Assembly: GCA_020226215.1 (NCBI GenBank)
Contig: CM035233.1
Location: 17,689,701-17,753,700 of the forward strand
From: Sindora glabra
Taxonomy: Eukaryota; Streptophyta; Magnoliopsida; Fabales; Fabaceae
DNA length: 64,000 nt
Reading direction: 5' to 3'
Shown here: piece by piece, positions 11,208-25,014 of the stretch
Layout: every line of letters starts with the position of its first letter
How positions within the stretch are numbered: position 1 is the first letter of the stretch
Notes under the pieces: generated by a model
Seen by the model: the letters and a program-made list of their open reading frames with translations, nothing else
What the model was told of the DNA's origin: nothing
Databases searched by the model: none
Translations under genes and position numbers: made by a program

Positions 11208-14200
11208 TGTAATACCCTAATAAAGCAAGAAAAAAATTCAAGAAGAAATTTTGGATAGAAAACCACCCTAATAGAAATCCAATAATGAAACCAATTAAAA
11301 TTCGGCTAAATCGTAAAGATAATTTAAAGGCATATCTATCTAGAATTTTTATAAAAATTATAATAGGAAATAGTATAGTCAAAATATCATAAAAAGCCTA
11401 ATATTAAGCTAGAAAAATTTTATAAAAGTTCAATAGGAAATTAGGATCTCAAGTAGCAAAAAAATGGCTCGAGTAACTCAAAAACCTAAAAATTAGGGCT
11501 AAAATTGAAATAAACCACCTTGACTTGTTGGGGTTAGCTTAGCCTAATAATTTTAGGCCTAATTACAATTTTTGGAACCAAAAAATTTAGGCCTAAAACA
11601 AAGGCCATTCTTCCTAGAGAAGTTTATGGCATTTTAATGAAAAATTGAAATTTTAGAGGCATTTTGTTAGCAAGAATTACAAGGCATTTATTTGGCTTAG
11701 TTTTATTAGATTGAAGAAAAAAATCTTATAATTTTTATCTAGGAAAACCATGCATCATATGTTGGTTTATTAGACAAAAATCTTGCAGAAATCAAATATA
11801 GGAAGCTTGTAATGAAAGCCTTAGAAACTAGGGTTGTATATAAAGCTTTTTTGGGACTTTTTTGCATGCTTTTTCTACTCATTTCCTCAAGAAAAAAAAC
11901 TATGACACTCTCGAATTGTTCTACTAGGGTTTTCAACTCTTCAAATAATTCCACAAGGTTCCTCAATTAGTTTCATAAATTCTTGCAAGGTAACCTATAA
12001 TTTTCTTTCATCTTCTTCAAGTTTTCATGATCATTTCCTCTTCAAAATTTTTAAAATTTGATTTATTTTAGTGAAGCTTTTCTTTTGCTATTCCAAAAGC
12101 TTTTTAAAAGTTAAAAGGGTCAAGAAATTAAGGTAAGTGGTAACTATCCTTTGTTCTATAGAATTTTCTCATGAAAGATGAAAAATTTGATGATTTTGGC
12201 TATATTGGATGTGAAACTAAGGTGTGTGCTACATGAATTGATATTGATATTATATAAACATTGATATAAGGATATAATATTATTATTATGGTGTTAAGAT
12301 AATTAGGATATTATTTGTTAAGTTTTTTCCTTATGAAATGACCACAAGAAAGTGTGGGAAGAAAAATTATGTCAAGGAGTTTTAAGGTATATTTCTATTT
12401 ACCATTTAGAATCATAGAGATAAATTACTTAAATTATAAATTTTTGGTGTTTTAATGTCACAAATAGTGTTAGGATATATGAGAAAAAATTTAGGAATTT
12501 TTGAAGAATTTTAAGGTTATAAAAAGGGTAATTGTATGGGCTTTGGTTACAATGGCTTGAAACAAAATATTAGATTTTGTATGCTACTATTTGATGCTAT
12601 TTGAACTCTAATTTGATTGATAAAAATTAAATTAATTAATTTTCTAGTACTACTAGGATGTTACTAACCTTGCGTAAAAATTTGGTGGCAATTAGAGTTG
12701 ATTTGAATGCTAAGAAGACCCTCTTTCTACAATAACTTTAAAATTTTCCAAAATTGATAATTTTGAGTTTTTTTATTTTGTATGAATAGTAACCACGTGA
12801 GATTTTTATAAAATAAATGATGTTTTTCATTAATTAATATGTTAAAAATGTTGCCTCAAAATTTAGTAATAATTGGGAGTGGTTTGGATATTGAAAAGAC
12901 GCTTGTATTGAAATTGCTTTTGTATTGTCCTATTTTGATCTTTATAATTTGGGTTCTTATTGAACAATATCCATGAACCATGGAATTGTTGTAAAAATTA
13001 TGTTTAATGCTAGTTAATGTGTTAAAAATATTAAGTAAAATTTTGATAAAAATTTAATTTAATTTGTAAGTTAAAAAGGCACCAAATCGTAAGAATCTAC
13101 TACTATTTAGCATGTAGGATGTTTTCTATCTCTAGTTGAAGAATGTTACAAATAATTGAAAATATGATACATATGATGATGCTTAAGTTACCAATTGGTA
13201 TCTATTCAAAGAATTAAGTATTATCTTTATTTGATTAGAAAGGTTGTATATCAACCCTAGGTATATTGTTATGTGATGATAGAAATTAAATACATGAGAA
13301 TGATGAATGTTATTGAATAGAATTTCATGGTAAAGTTAGTATAATGGCCATACCCCATTGAATTTAGATTGAGTAACTAATGCTATAGCCAATATCATAT
13401 TATTATTTGTACTATACATAATTGTGAAGGGGAGATTACATAATTGGCAGAGAAGGAGAGGTGTGGTAAGGGTTGGAGAGATAATGTTCATGGCTTAATG
13501 CCTAGGGTGGTAGAGGATAAAGCTGAACCAAAGATATAAGAAAAAACTTATATACCAATTGTTATCATTCTTTAGAGTGATCTTTGTAAACATTATAACA
13601 AATACATTAAAATTAAATTAGATTATTGTTTATTTTACATTGTTATTTCACATTATTTATAATTATATCTTTAATTTATTATGATAAAAAACCCCTTAGA
13701 AAAGGAAAAGTATAGTTACTCACTGAGTATATTAATATTGACACTCTTTATTGTTAAACTTTTATTTACAGATTCAGAACATGGATCATCAAAGCATGAT
13801 TTATATTTGTATAAAAATTTTCTTATCATAATGGGGTGCTTCTCAAGTTGTATTTTATTATAGATTCCAAATGACAACAAAAAGGCCCTATATTCATTAC
13901 TCTATAATACCCAAACAATTGGATTCTAAGTCAAATCCTTTTGTTATCTATCATATTTTACTTAATCATTTTCAAGAAGGTATACTTAGTAGTTTTGGTT
14001 CTGCTTTTAGTTCTATTATGCTAAGCCATCCATCCTCCCCTTCTATTGAATCCAAACTTAAGGAGAACCTTGACTTGGAACAGGATGCATCGAATTAGAA
14101 GTAGTCTTTGTTTATAATTTTTGTATGTAAACTATTGTTTTGAAAAACTTTAAAACCTTTGTATAAACCTTTTTACATATGTAAATTACATTTTAAAATT

Positions 14201-14380
14201 TTTTATTACATATGTAACTAGTCCTACTTTCTATAAATATCTATTTATTTGTCTTAAGCAAATTTAAAGTAATAAAAAGTTAGAAGTATTCTAAAGACTT
14301 GTAAGAATGGTTGGCTAGTAAATAAATACTAGTTAAATATTTTTACACCAATTATGATACCCAAAGGTTGGGTCATGACA
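11208..14380 (+). mobile_element. Long (about 3.2 kb) gypsy-type LTR, probably solo
   Basis: The segment starts TGTAATACCC (a one-base variant of the common TGTAACACCC LTR start) and ends TGGGTCATGACA. It is flanked by TGGTT (11203-11207) and TGGTC (14381-14385), a 5-bp target duplication with one mismatch. A TATA-like GTATATAAAG at about 11847 is followed by a C/T-rich leader with splice-donor-like GTAAGT/GTAACC motifs. No recognisable PBS follows 14380, and no gag-pol lies between it and the flanks, which fits a solo LTR. The short reading frames at 13681-13863 and 13871-14098 have no recognisable family and are not called as genes. Confidence 0.55.
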
Positions 14381-14385
14381 TGGTC

Positions 14386-16675
14386 GATATAATTCCATTA
14401 AGTTAGGTTTATTTTTATCACAGCTTAGGATTGATGTATTCTTAACTTAACATTACTTTAAAGTCCCTCTACAAGGTCATAGCATATGACAATACTTTTC
14501 TGTGCATTTGTGAGGTGTTTGAATTATGGAATGAACTCTACAAGAAAAAGAACACATATAAAAGGTTAAATTATATATGAGTATGTTATAAATATAGTTT
14601 TTTCATATCTATAGTATAAAGTTATCCAAATTAAGTGTACATACCAAAAACTTCTCGTAAATGTTATTCTTAAATCCTATATGTACTTTCTTTCAATAAG
14701 CATAAGCTATTGATACTTTAGAATATATAGCCACTCCAACATAACTAGTATATGCTAATCCATTTTCTTTTTCTAGTTGTCATTTCTTATTAAACTTAAC
14801 ATATAATTTTTTACCTCTAGACCATGTTATGGCAATGGCTTTCAAGACTATGGGATTGCTTATGTTTTTTAGGTAAGGGCAATTACCTCTCCAGAAAGAA
14901 CCATATTCTGGATTTTAGGAAAAAAATTAGTGTTAATCAAGTATAATAAAATGGCAAATATACTATAACTCCTCATCACAAATGTTATACTAAATTCGTG
15001 ATAAAATACATAATTTGCATGACAAACAAATAAATTAAGATTACATCAACCATTATGCTTTACAAACTCTTTTATTAATTTATATAACCATGGTGAAAAT
15101 TGGAATCATTGAAATATACAGTAAATCTGAAACCTTAAAAAGAAAAACAAACATTGGCCTAGTCTTCTTTTATTGTCCCATTTAATGTCTTTTTCTAGTT
15201 TTGTAGCATAATGACCAAGGAATAACACATCAAATATTAATGCATGTATAACATAATCATGCCAATGTTTTCCTCACAACATGTAAATATGCAACTTGAC
15301 ATAGTATCATGTTATAAAATTAAATATTGAAAGGCATTTTAGACTTTACAATATAATATAAGAGTCAAATATCATGCCTTTATCAAAGTGTATTTAAGTA
15401 ATTTAGACACAGACACTTATCTCTACACTTACACTTTAACCAACAAATTGCATTAACTACATAATGCCAAAGGGCATTTATATAATTAATATATTCTCTA
15501 CTTTTTTCTAAATAATTTTTCTTGTTAAAATCAAATAAAAAATTTATACAATTAGCCCTATGAAGGTGGGTATGCAATTACACAATTTTTTCATGGCATA
15601 GTGCAAGTCATTCATAATTTTTTTTAACAAATAAAACTCTAAGAATTAATAAAATACACGAATGATGTCTAAAAAATTCATAAAAATTTCAAAAGATAGA
15701 TAATAAATCAAAGATTGCACAATAAAACTTTATGCTCAAAATAAGCATGTTTAGATATTCAAATAAAATGGGCAAAATATAATTAAAATAAATTTTATTC
15801 CAAAAAATTCTATAAAAAAATCATTTGAAAGTGCTTGGAGAGTGAAGTACAGTAGTATGTGCACTGTTACTAACCACTAGTGACAAGTGGCATGTCGCCC
15901 CTTTGCACTAATTGTGCAACTGGGCAATGCACACCCACACATTGTAGCACATCTTTAACTCCAAAAACCTATACACGAGTTCTTTTCAACCTAGTTCTAA
16001 CCTACTACATGACTCGGTGTTTTTTTCCCACAATTGAAATGTGATTTTTGAAGTTTTTGTACCAAGATTTTGCGCTTTATCCTCCCACTCCCTAGCTAAT
16101 TGATATTTATATAAAAAAAAATCATATCTGTTATGAATTTCAAAATTTACAAAGTATGATTATGGAGGAACTATTTTAAAGGGTTGTTCCAGTTCTTTTA
16201 AGAGATAAAGGCTCAAGTCTTATGTTTCTTATATTACCATTACACCACAAATCTAGATCTTAATCGACCCATTATTCAATTTCTTCAGTTTGCAGGGGTT
16301 TATCTATGGAGGGTTACTAAAAACTTATTCTTCAACACACATTTATTTCTTTTTTTCCTCATCCAATTTTCTACCAAATGTCATGGTTTTGCACCAGTTT
16401 TCTACTGGATTTCAAATTCACATAATCACTACAGTAGAAATCACACATTCCATGATGTTCAACACACATAGAACCATAAAAGCAAACCAATCATGGGAAA
16501 AGAAGCACAATACACACGCAAACATACACATATATGTAATTTGGATTGTAAAAAAATTATAGAAGCATAAACATGTATAACAATAGTTATTGTAATCACC
16601 GTTGACATAAATTTCAGCCAATAATTATCATTCATAATTCTCCAAAATTAACCATAATAGAAAGTCAAAATCTAA
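14386..16675. other. Unassigned AT-rich spacer
   Basis: I recognise no gene, RNA or mobile-element domain here. Short reading frames at 15383-15577, 16290-16562 and 16418-16621 overlap on opposite strands and have low-complexity composition. Confidence 0.4.
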
Positions 16676-17174
16676 CTCTAATACCAATTGATGGAAGAAA
16701 TTTACATGAAAAATTTATTCACCACTAATCTTAACTTTCAATTCCAATCTGATTAAAAAAAAATAAAATTAATTAATTAAATTAATAAATTTAACATATT
16801 ATTTAATATAAATACTTGTCATTTGTAAAATAAGCCTTCTCACTAATATATTGGGAAATCCCTCCTTCAGCAATCTTTTTGTCTTTATGTAATAGGATTT
16901 GCCAATGAAATTAAATGTCGATATGAAATATGTAAAGTAGGAACCCCATATATACCTTATTTAATTTGGGATCTAGATCCTATTTATCATAGAATCAAAA
17001 CCTATTTTACTAGTGTTAGACCTAAGTGCTCGTTTACCCATCTAATTATATCATAAAAGGTCTAATTAACAATAATTCTTTTATTATAATTAATGTATAA
17101 TTTATAGAAATATTAACATAAAAAACTCATATGTGCCTAGAAGCATAAGTATTTAGTGTTTGTTTTATGGAACA
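16676..17174 (-). mobile_element. Possible LTR plus primer-binding site, minus strand
   Basis: On the minus strand the sequence ...CTTCCATCA is followed after one base by TGGTATTAGAG (complement of 16676-16686). This closely resembles the initiator-methionine tRNA primer-binding site TGGTATCAGAG used by plant LTR elements. That marks an LTR end at 16689. The other LTR end is uncertain; the CA at 17174 (minus TGTTCC) is only a candidate, and no target duplication was found. No gag-pol was recognised in the expected downstream region below 16676. Confidence 0.35.
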
Positions 17175-17221
17175 GATTATAGTGAGAAAACAAAATAAAA
17201 AAATATTTACATACAATAAAT

Positions 17222-17382
17222 GTATATGCAGTGCATGCATGAGTATGAGCCTATATATGTATGTGTGTGCTCACATGAAAGGGAAAAAAAAGAAAAAGAT
17301 AAAAAATATTTTGCATAACTCATTATGGACTTGGGCATGTTTATATATGTATGCACCCACATATGAAAAGGAAAAAAATTGC
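17222..17382. repeat. Degenerate minisatellite, left half (split by copia insertion)
   Basis: Two degenerate units of roughly 75-90 bp share the pattern GCATG...TATATATGTATG...CACATGAAA followed by an A-rich tract (17233-17309 and 17310-17382). The same pattern resumes after the copia element at 25391. The last five bases, ATTGC, are the left target-site duplication of that element. Confidence 0.6.
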
Positions 17383-17732
17383 TAAAGAAAAAAATTATAA
17401 ATTAAATTAATTATGGAAAATATATATACTTATTCTTATCTCTTGATTTGATATTGTATTCCATACAGTAACTAAAAATCACTAAAAACTCTTACTTTCT
17501 ATCTGCGACAATTTTCACTAGAAATTGCATTTCAAGAGAAAAGGTTTTTCTCTCTGTAAAAAATTTTCTGATGTCTTTTCTCTCTCTTGTTTGTGTGTAG
17601 TTATCTCCTTTTAACCTACTTTATTATCAGTTATTCAAAAAATTAATTTGTTTCCTTTAAATTTTAAATTAAAATTCAAAATTTAAATCATGATAATGTG
17701 GGTCACCATTATAGATGTCCCCATATTCATCA
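17383..17732 (-). repeat. 3' LTR of the copia element
   Basis: Shares with 25015-25390 the blocks AATTAAATTAATTATG, TCTCTTGATTTGAT, AAGAGAAAAGGTTTT and TTTAAATTTTAAATTAAAAT in the same order. Its minus-strand start, TGATGAATATGGGG, matches the 5' LTR start. Confidence 0.85.
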
Positions 17733-18899
17733 TCTCATACTCACACATAATGGGATGAGCCATATTATATAACCTTCATCTCTCTTTAAGTTTTCATACT
17801 TAATGTATTGTTATGATTGTGTGGGCATAATGTCATTTTAAGTGTTCTTGTACTAAAAATTCTTACATAAAATTAGTATAAAATAACCTCATCTTGTATT
17901 TATTTATATTATGCCTCGGATGCTCTAGATTTTCCCATATACACTTTTTATTTGCAAATATGATCCCTCGCGAGCTTTATTACAAGCTCAAATTGTCATT
18001 CACATATGCATAGCATCCACACTTATGATGTTATCAAAATTAATTTCATAACAGACATGTCTCAGACACCAGCATAATTGTGTAAATGTCAGGAAATCTT
18101 CCTTTCACCCACATATCACTTTGATTTGAAACAACTACTTTTCTAGCATTTTACCTCTTGGACCTTATATATTATGATCATAGGATATATATTAAGGTAA
18201 TGAATACTGTATCATTTCTCCATGACATCTTTAAAGTCAAAGGGTATCCATGAAAAGAATTTTCTTTTCTAGGACTCACATAGCAATGAACCAAGGATCT
18301 TTCACTTACTTTCCATTTGCAATTCTTTTGCACATATGTTATGAATCACAAGTTATGGTGTTTCCCTTATAGCACAAGGTTGTATGTCAATTTTATTAGT
18401 AACATCATGCAAACTTTAGTTTAGACACACATAATACCTAACCTGAATTCTTCCACATCATTTGATTCCTTTTAACGTCAATATTTCAAGAATTTCATTG
18501 TCTGGCTATAGGTATTGTGAAAGGTGGGAGAATCCATAAGTCGATCTATATTTTTATCTTAGATCTTATCTCGAGTTTACTTTGTTAAGGCGATATATTT
18601 TATTTTATGTTACTTCTTTACCAAAATATAACATTTCTCATTGTTATGTTGGTGAACATATGTCTCATCTCTACCCATTCCTCATGAGTGTCAAAGGCAG
18701 TTGTTCATATGAGAGAACTAACCTTATCAACTTGTACAACATACTAGACATTTGTATGCTCATACACATATTATAACATTTGTAATTAAATGAAACATAC
18801 TTTATTCATTTCAATTTGGAAATTGCTCGATTACATTCTATGCATACTAAGAGATTTTACATGTTCAATATACACATCTCAAGGTATCGACTTAATATA

Positions 18900-21800
18900 A
18901 GGATATGCTATCATTTTTTGCGTAGGAGTGTGTTGAATGGTGACCTTTTCTATGCTATAGCATTTCTCACAAAATGATACTTTGTGTCAATATACTTAGT
19001 CTTACTATAGTACTTTGGATCCTTTATATAGGTGATGGCTGCCTAACTGTCATAGTATATCAGGATGGGGTTTGAATTTTCACCATGAATCCTTAAATGT
19101 TCTATAAATCTTTTCAGCTATATAGCCTCTTATATTGCTATAGAATATGTTACAAACTCTACTTCCATCGTTGACAATGCAAGGCATGTCTCCTTCTTGC
19201 TACACCATGATATGGTGCCATTGTTTAGCAAGAATAAGTAACTTGATATGGATTGTCACTCATCCAAGTCTCCTGCCCAATCTATATCAAAATATCCAAC
19301 TAAACACAAATCATTTCCTTAATAGCATAGCGTGTAATCAACTGTGCCTTTCAAATATCTTAATATTCTCTTCATAGCTTTCCAATCTTTCTGTCCAGGG
19401 TTTGACTGGTATCTTCTTACAAGTCTAACTGCATAATAAATATCCAATCTACTACACATCATTGTGTACATCAGACTACCAACCGCACTAGAATAAGGGA
19501 TTCTTTCCATTGATTTCTATTCAGATTCATTTTAAGGGTACATTTCTTAACTTAACAGTTCACTCTTATTTACAGAGGTATCCATAAGTTTGCAATCTTT
19601 CATATTGAATTTCTTAAGGATTCTTCATATATAATTTTTTTGAGAAAGAGAAATAAGTTTCTTAAAGCGATCCCTAAAGATTTTGACTTTAAGAATGTAA
19701 TCTGCTTCACCCATGTCTTTCATCTAAAAATTTAAGGATAGTCATTCCTTAATAGCCATAATTAAATGCAAATTATTCCTAGCTAATAGTATATCATTCA
19801 CATAAAGGGATAATATCACAAGATTACCTTCATACTACCAGATATAAACACAATGGTCTTCTTCAACCATTTGGAAGTCATATAAAGTTATAACTCGGTG
19901 AAACCTCAAATATCATTGTCTGGATGATTGTTTGAGTCCATAAATGGACCTTTAGAGTTTACAAACTTTCTTTTCCTCTCCCTTTTGTATGAAACCTATT
20001 GGTTGTTCCATGTAGATTTCTTCATCCAATTCTCCATTGAGAAAAGCGATTTTTACATTCATTTGATGTAAATCTAAATCTAGACTTGCTACTATGGCTA
20101 GGAGCAATCTTATTGAATTAAAATGTAGAATAGGTGAGAATGTGTTCTCATAATCTATTCCTTCCTATTGTGTATACCCTTTTGCAACTAGTCGAGCTTT
20201 ATACCTTTCAATTGATCCATTTGTTTTTCTTTTAATTTTAAGAACTCACTTGTTCCCAATTACCTTTCTGCCAGATGGTAGGTTAACTAGATCCCAAATT
20301 TGATTAGTTCTTATTGAGTCTATTTCTTCCTCTATCACTTTCTTCCAATGTTCCTTAGCAAAGCAAGCTAAAGCCTCTTGAACTATTCTTAACTCTTCTT
20401 TATCTTAAGGAGTAACTATAAGAGTTGATCCCTTAATTGAAAAGCGTCTTTTGGGTATACTTCCTCTTTTATTCTTCCATAGTGGGGTTCCCTGTATTAC
20501 ATCATCCTTAAATACATGGCTCTTACTTACTTTCTTAGAGCCCCCACTGAGATCAGTAGGTATTCTTTGAGAGCTTCTACTTGAATAAGATGGATAAGAT
20601 TTAATATTATCCACTTAATTTTGTAAATCATAAAAGGATATAATGTGATCAATTTCTCCTATGCTAGAAAACTCACTTTTTTAAAATGTGACATCCCTTG
20701 ATTCAAGTTCTATTACTATTTCATCCTTATTTTCACCAATAAAAATGTATCCCTTAGATAGTTCTAAATATCTTATAAAGATACATTTCTTCCCTTTTGA
20801 ACTTAATTTTTCATATCTATAGGAAGTATCATAGACATATGCAGTAAACCCTCATGGTCTGAGAATGCTCAAATTACATTTATGTTTTATCCACAGTTCA
20901 TATAATGTAGATGTAACAGACTTTGAGGGCACACGGTTAAGTATGAAAGTGACTATCAATATAGCATCTCCCCAGTATGAAAATGGTAGATTGGCCTATG
21001 CCATCATCGATCTAACCATGTCTAGAAGTGTTCTATTTCTTCTTTCAGTTACTCCATTTTGTTATGGAGTATCAAAGATTATCAATTGTTTTATTATCTC
21101 CCTTTCTTCATAGAACTCTTTAAATTATTCTGATAAATATTCATGTCCATGGTTAGTTCTAAGCGCTTTAACCTTCTTATCCATTTAATTTTCAACTTCA
21201 TTTAAATAACATCAAAAGCATTCTAATGCTTTTAACTTATGTAAAATCAAATAGATATAACCGTATCATGAGTAATTATCAATAAAAGTGATAAAGTACC
21301 AAGCTCTGTGAGTTATCTTCGCACTCAAAAGACTGTATACATCGGAGTGAATTAATTGTAATAAAATTTCTGCCCTAGTCTTTTTTTCCAAATAGTTTTC
21401 TAGTTACTTTACCAACTAGACAATGTTCACATAACACCTCTAATTTTGAAATTGGACCTAGCAATCCTTCTTTTGCTAGTTTAGTCATTCTATTTTGATT
21501 TATATATCCTAGTCTAGTATGCCAAATATCCATATCAGCATTTAAATTAAAAGTAGAAGTGGTAAAGCAATCGTAAGCAATATTTTTAATAACATCCAAA
21601 ATGATAAATCCATAAAAAATAAAGTCAAAATTATAAAGTACATTATGTTTAAAAATTTCAGCAACATTGTCATGAAAATTAATTAAAAATATAAACTGAA
21701 GTAAAGAACAATCAGAAACTAAATTTCATTAAATGTCAGGTGCATAAAGTACATCATGTAGGATTAAGGTTCTTCCGCCACGCAAATCCAATTTGCATAT

Positions 21801-22878
21801 ACCAATGCCCTTGACCTCAATCCTTACATTTTTTCTAACATAAAGCCATCTGCTTTGACTTGACAATCAATAGTATTCTATGTAGGATTCTTAATCCTTA
21901 CTCATGTGGTCTGTGGCACCTGAGTCCAAAATTCACAAAGGATGAGATTCTATTAGAAAAATAGTACTGGAAACATATAAAAAATGTGTAAGTTTAGTAT
22001 CCAGTAATATCTTATTTTGTTCATTTTGCTAACTACAATCTCGAGCAAAATGGCTTATAGCAAAATGGCTCATTTTTTGGTAGGCATAACATTTGATCTT
22101 CTTGAGATTAAAGTTCTTTGCACCATGATTTCCCTTCTTTTTTTAAAGGTTTTCTTATCCTTTAAATTAGGACCAAGTTTTCTCTTTTAAAACTTCTTGC
22201 CTTTCTTGAATTTAGGCTTGGAATTGGTGGGTCCTACTCCTTTCACTATGTATGATAGTACAAAGGACCTATAAGCACCTAAATATTCATCCTCGGGTTC
22301 TAGATGTCTCACCACATCATCAAAAGAAACAATACTTTCATTGTATGTTAGGTTGACCTTCATGTGTTCCCAATTTACAAAAAATGACCTAATTACAGCT
22401 TACACTTGCTGCTCATTAGAAAGTACATGTCCTGCAAGTTTTAGTTCATGAATCATATTTAACATTTCATATAAATATTATTTCATTGGCGTATTAGGTC
22501 AAAGTTTATAAGTGTCAAATTTGATTGTGAGTCTCCTTATTTTGGTAGTAGAAGTACCACCAAATTTCTTTTTAGGGTAATCCATATACCCTGGCCAATT
22601 GGGTAATCCTCATACTTACACATTAGGTCATCCGACATAGCACTTAAAAGTGTAATGCGAGTGATAATGTTCTTTTTCTTCCAAACAGTATATGCCTTAG
22701 CATCCCTTCTATGTTGGATTATGTTTCCATGTTTAGGTTCCATCATGACATGGTTCGAGGCTTCGAGAGCATCTTGCTCTTCTAAGATATAAGATATTTT
22801 TTAATGCCATATATCTTAGTTATCCTTATTCAGTTTGTCACTTTTGGTCAGTTCAACAATTATATTCTTACTAGCCAT
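18900..22878 (-). pseudogene. copia gag-pol polyprotein, decayed
   Basis: Gag begins with an ATG at 22878 (MASKNIIVELTKSDKL) and continues through 'MMEPKHGNIIQHRRDAKAY' (22746 downward) before a frameshift near 22540. A zinc knuckle is visible near 22040-22105 (KCYACQKM...HFARDC). The aspartic protease motif LDSGATDHMS is intact near 21900-21925. GAG-pre-integrase is open at 21375-21599 (IWHTRLGYINQNRMTKLAKE). Integrase shows RTNHG near 21150, where the family has Asp, and QNGVTERRNRTLLDMVR near 21010-21070. Reverse transcriptase runs from about 20330 to 19560, with YVND at 19793-19804 in place of YVDD. RNase H starts at 19510 (PYSSAVGSLMYTMMC). Multiple stops and frameshifts make it non-functional. 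Confidence 0.85.
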
Positions 22879-23514
22879 TCTGTTAAATCATAATATACAA
22901 AAATTTCCTATGAGTATACAATGTCATTTATTTGTATAGTTCTCGCATAGAATAATAATGATACTGCTTAGTTCATAGTTGTGAGTTTATATTTGTCATA
23001 CCCCTATCATATGTTTACCTAAGTACTATTATTATTTTCTATTAAGATCGTTCTCATGCAAATATTATATATTATATCGCTCTAAAAAAAATCATATTTA
23101 AGAGCTCCCACTCAAATGTAGGATTCCACAGGATAAATGTATATAAAATAAAAAGATTAAACATTCACCAAACAATAAATAAGTTTAATAAATCATATCA
23201 AGTTTAGAAAGCTACCTCAATAAACAAAAAAAAAAATAAAGACAAAAAAATATAAACTTAATAGTTAATGCTTCTATCCTAGCTTCCTAATATGAATTCA
23301 AAACTTTCATCTTTTCAAAAGTATTGAATAATTTTAGTGAATCTTTTGTGGAATGAACTGATCCAAATTTATGCACATTCATAGTTTTAATTGGACCCTT
23401 CAAGTGTATCCCCTTTTCTAGAGTGTTATGCCCAAAATGTCTTGCACTCTTCATGTTTAGGAATTGTGACTATAGGATTGTTTTACTCTAATTTTCTTTA
23501 ACATAACAAACTTC

Positions 23515-23889
23515 CTATAGCCTTAGTTCTTCCATGTATTTTTCAAGGTTAATGTATTTAACGATTCTTAGCTTGTAATCTTTGCATTGCCATAGTATTT
23601 TTTTAATTGGTGTCCAAAAATTATTATCTGGAGTTTCTTTCAACAAGGTAAGAACTTGAAAATGATTAGGAAACACTTTTTCCTTATGGCTGAGGTTTGC
23701 TTTTAGGGCTTTGACTTCGTGTAAGAAGGTTTCCATGGGATATAATGTGCATGTGTTTCTTTGATGTAATAAGTGCATCATTTCTTTAAGGTCTTTAGGG
23801 GTATCTACCCAATCTAACTCTTTAGAGTCTTCTCCTATACTCTCCACAAAGCTATATGGATCATATTCCTCTATGAACTATTGTTCCAT
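23515..23889 (-). pseudogene. Extra reading frame upstream of gag in the copia leader
   Basis: A frame of 125 codons including the stop, in the same direction as gag, begins at an ATG at 23889 and has one in-frame TAG at its fourth codon. From 23847 it is open for 110 codons (ESIGEDSKELDWVDTPKDL at its start, KYMEELRL at its end). The product would be acidic/lysine-rich and soluble, with no membrane segment and no motif I recognise. It may be a captured host fragment or an element-specific accessory frame, or chance. No function is proposed. Confidence 0.4.
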
Positions 23890-24070
23890 GTTTATTTACT
23901 AAAAATAGACATAAAGTACAGTCAAAATATGTCATCATTACCACTTTTTAAATAAAAACATTGTGATAAAAATTTTAAAAATATATAAATTATATACCAA
24001 TGTGTAGATCGTGAATTTAGGGATTTTTTGGATCAAACAGTGCCTCAAAAGGACACCGCACATGCCTATA

Positions 24071-24238
24071 TGTGCTGCCATAGTGGTTTGATGTGAAAAA
24101 ATCTAAAAAAAAATTAGAAAACTAAAATTTGCCCATTCTCACCGCCAACGTGTGTGTGCCACCATAGTGGTTTGATGTGAAAAAATCTAGAAAAATTAGA
24201 AAACTAGAATTTGCCCTCTCTCATCGCCGATGCATGAT
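24071..24238. repeat. 84-bp tandem duplication in the copia leader
   Basis: CCATAGTGGTTTGATGTGAA followed by an AAATCTA...AATTAGAAAACTA block occurs at 24078 and again at 24162. The second unit is slightly diverged. Confidence 0.75.
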
Positions 24239-25000
24239 ATCTAGACACCACGGTGTAGGACTTTTTCGGTCATTGAAACCAAACATTCAAGGAGAAATTT
24301 TTCTCATTTTTTCATTGGTATATGACATATGTCATTTGGGGTAAGGGTAGCCCACACATGCCTTTCTCGAGAGAAGAGAGAGAACCTTTTTTTTTGTTTT
24401 GGCTAAAACAACATGTTATTTTAGTTCTGTTTCAAACAGCCCTGACGTCAAAACGATGTGTCATTTACTAAAGGGCCTAAATGACCTGTCGTTTAGGTCG
24501 TTGCTAGGTTCACAGATCCAGTTGGGTTCGTATGATTCAAAATGATTTTTCGGCCATAACTTTTTATCCAAAGCTCTGTTTTGGGTGATCCAAAAGCCAA
24601 TTATGCTCTACATTTTTAAACTAATTTTATGGCCTAAAAAACTCATTATCTAGAAGACCCATTATTTTATGGTTACGGGCATTATAGAGTCTTTTAGTAT
24701 TCTTGCTATTTTCTACTATTTTAAGAGTGTTTTATGGACATTTTATGCGGTCTTATCAATATAGAATTTATCTCTAACATTATTTTGTCAGGAACAGTAG
24801 AATAGCATAATCAAAAAATAATTTTACATTCAATGGTTATACTCCATACAATAAAAGCAAAAAATAGAAAGTATGTTTTTGACAAAATTAACAGTCATAC
24901 ATTGTAAATAACAAATCCGTACAATACATTTCATATAATACATGCCTTGCATTCAGTTGCATTTAATACATATAGGGAATCATAAACACCAAATCAACTA

Positions 25001-25013
25001 CGCTCTGATACCA
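25001..25013 (-). other. Primer-binding site of the copia element
   Basis: On the minus strand TGGTATCAGAGCG follows the LTR end TTCA after one base. It complements the 3' end of initiator methionine tRNA, the usual plant copia primer. Confidence 0.85.
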
Positions 25014-25014
25014 A

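Larger units (their letters stand above)
22879..25000 (-). other. Long leader of the copia element
   Basis: The region between the PBS and the gag start is about 2.1 kb, long for a copia element. It contains an extra minus-strand reading frame (23515-23889) and an 84-bp tandem duplication (about 24071-24238). The rest has no recognisable domain. Confidence 0.6.

Noticed and set aside
16290..16621. Overlapping frames of 90 and 67 codons on opposite strands
   Set aside because: Hydrophobic/aromatic-rich, no family resemblance, no splice context; likely chance in AT-rich DNA.
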